Assembly (NCBI GenBank): GCA_030665705.1 | Contig: DAOUZG010000126.1 | Span: 1 to 5,949, forward strand | Source of the DNA: Deltaproteobacteria bacterium | GTDB taxonomy: Bacteria; Myxococcota_A; UBA9160; SZUA-336 | Direction of reading: 5' to 3' | DNA length: 5,949 bases | Shown: one piece after another, positions 5,718 through 5,949 of the stretch | How the letters are laid out: each line of letters starts with the position of its first letter | Numbering within the stretch: position 1 is the first letter of the stretch | The notes under the pieces: generated by a model | The model's input: the letters and a program-made list of their open reading frames with translations, nothing else | Database searches by the model: none | What the model was told of the DNA's origin: nothing | Translations under genes and position numbers: made by a program

Positions 5718-5949
5718 CTAGTCGCCGAGCCTCTCGAGCAAGGCGAGCGATCGACGGGTGACCTGGTCGGCGCAGCCGGGATCGAAGAGGCCCGACATCC
5801 GGTAGGCCACGGGCGCTTCCTCGATCTCGTAGCCCCCCTCGGAGTGGGCCTGCGCGGTGGGTAGGTAGCCAATACACCCATTGGTGTACGCCGCAAAGAG
5901 GGTGTGCGGGATGGGCGACTCCCGCTTGATCGTCTGGCCGATCTCGTTA
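5718..5949 (-). CDS. Neutral/alkaline ceramidase-like protein, C-terminal fragment
   Basis: The last 76 codons and TAG stop (5720-5718) of a minus-strand gene that runs off the right edge; no start is in view. The fragment reads through I-K-R-E-S-P-I-P-H-T-L-F-A-A-Y-T-N-G-C-I-G-Y-L-P-T and then S-E-G-G-Y-E, and ends with a helix rich in Leu and Arg. This resembles the end of the catalytic domain in bacterial proteins related to neutral/alkaline non-lysosomal ceramidase, where a T-N-G-x-x-G-Y-x-P-T and E-G-G-Y-E pattern is typical. Those enzymes hydrolyse the amide bond of ceramide to sphingosine and fatty acid, though many bacterial relatives are uncharacterised. The zinc ligands would mostly lie upstream, outside the window, so activity cannot be judged. 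The protein ends soon after this block, with no room for the C-terminal immunoglobulin-like domain of secreted ceramidases. The family call rests on this short segment alone. Confidence 0.65.
   Translation of the reverse strand, partial: NEIGQTIKRESPIPHTLFAAYTNGCIGYLPTAQAHSEGGYEIEEAPVAYRMSGLFDPGCADQVTRRSLALLERLGD

Noticed and set aside
1..5949. CRISPR array, tRNA, rRNA, insertion sequence or prophage gene
   Set aside because: No regularly spaced repeats, no cloverleaf or ribosomal sequence that I can recognise, and no transposase or integrase reading frame on either strand.

Overview
This is an ordinary-looking chromosomal fragment from a G+C-rich bacterium (about two thirds G+C by eye). All genes start with ATG and have good Shine-Dalgarno sites. 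It contains no rRNA, tRNA, phage or transposase gene, so taxonomy cannot be fixed. A paired acyl-CoA dehydrogenase cluster plus an FeS-type (class I) fumarase and a bacterial ceramidase-like gene would fit an environmental, lipid-using lineage such as Myxococcota, Desulfobacterota or Binatota. That placement is a guess.

Layout. Positions 1-331 hold no complete gene. They contain what looks like the first 19 codons of a VOC/glyoxalase-fold gene with a good ribosome binding site (115-171), cut off abruptly. After it comes a roughly 100-base stretch of palindromes, a hairpin and a REP-like element, and then a probable promoter with a perfect TATAAT box (288-293). Positions 332-2689 hold two acyl-CoA dehydrogenase genes on the plus strand, only 12 bases apart and very probably co-transcribed. 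Converging on them from the minus strand is a class I fumarate hydratase (2731-4377). A 251-base divergent intergenic region separates fumarase from a plus-strand ADP-ribosylglycohydrolase (4629-5663). The right edge carries the last 76 codons of a minus-strand gene that reads like the neutral/alkaline ceramidase family (5718-5949).

How the genes work together. The two dehydrogenases look like the unequal subunits of one heteromeric flavoenzyme. The second has the classical FAD and glutamate motifs, while the first is degenerate at the matching places but keeps the RxxFGxxIxxxQ motif. Such an enzyme would desaturate an unusual or bulky acyl-CoA. Fumarase is a housekeeping TCA enzyme whose neighbours are probably incidental. 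The ADP-ribosylglycohydrolase has all its metal-binding residues but no visible transferase or toxin partner, so its substrate is unknown. I do not see a clear new multi-gene system. The points most worth a second look are the subunit asymmetry, the truncated VOC start and its palindrome-rich scar, and the operator-like dyads at two promoters.
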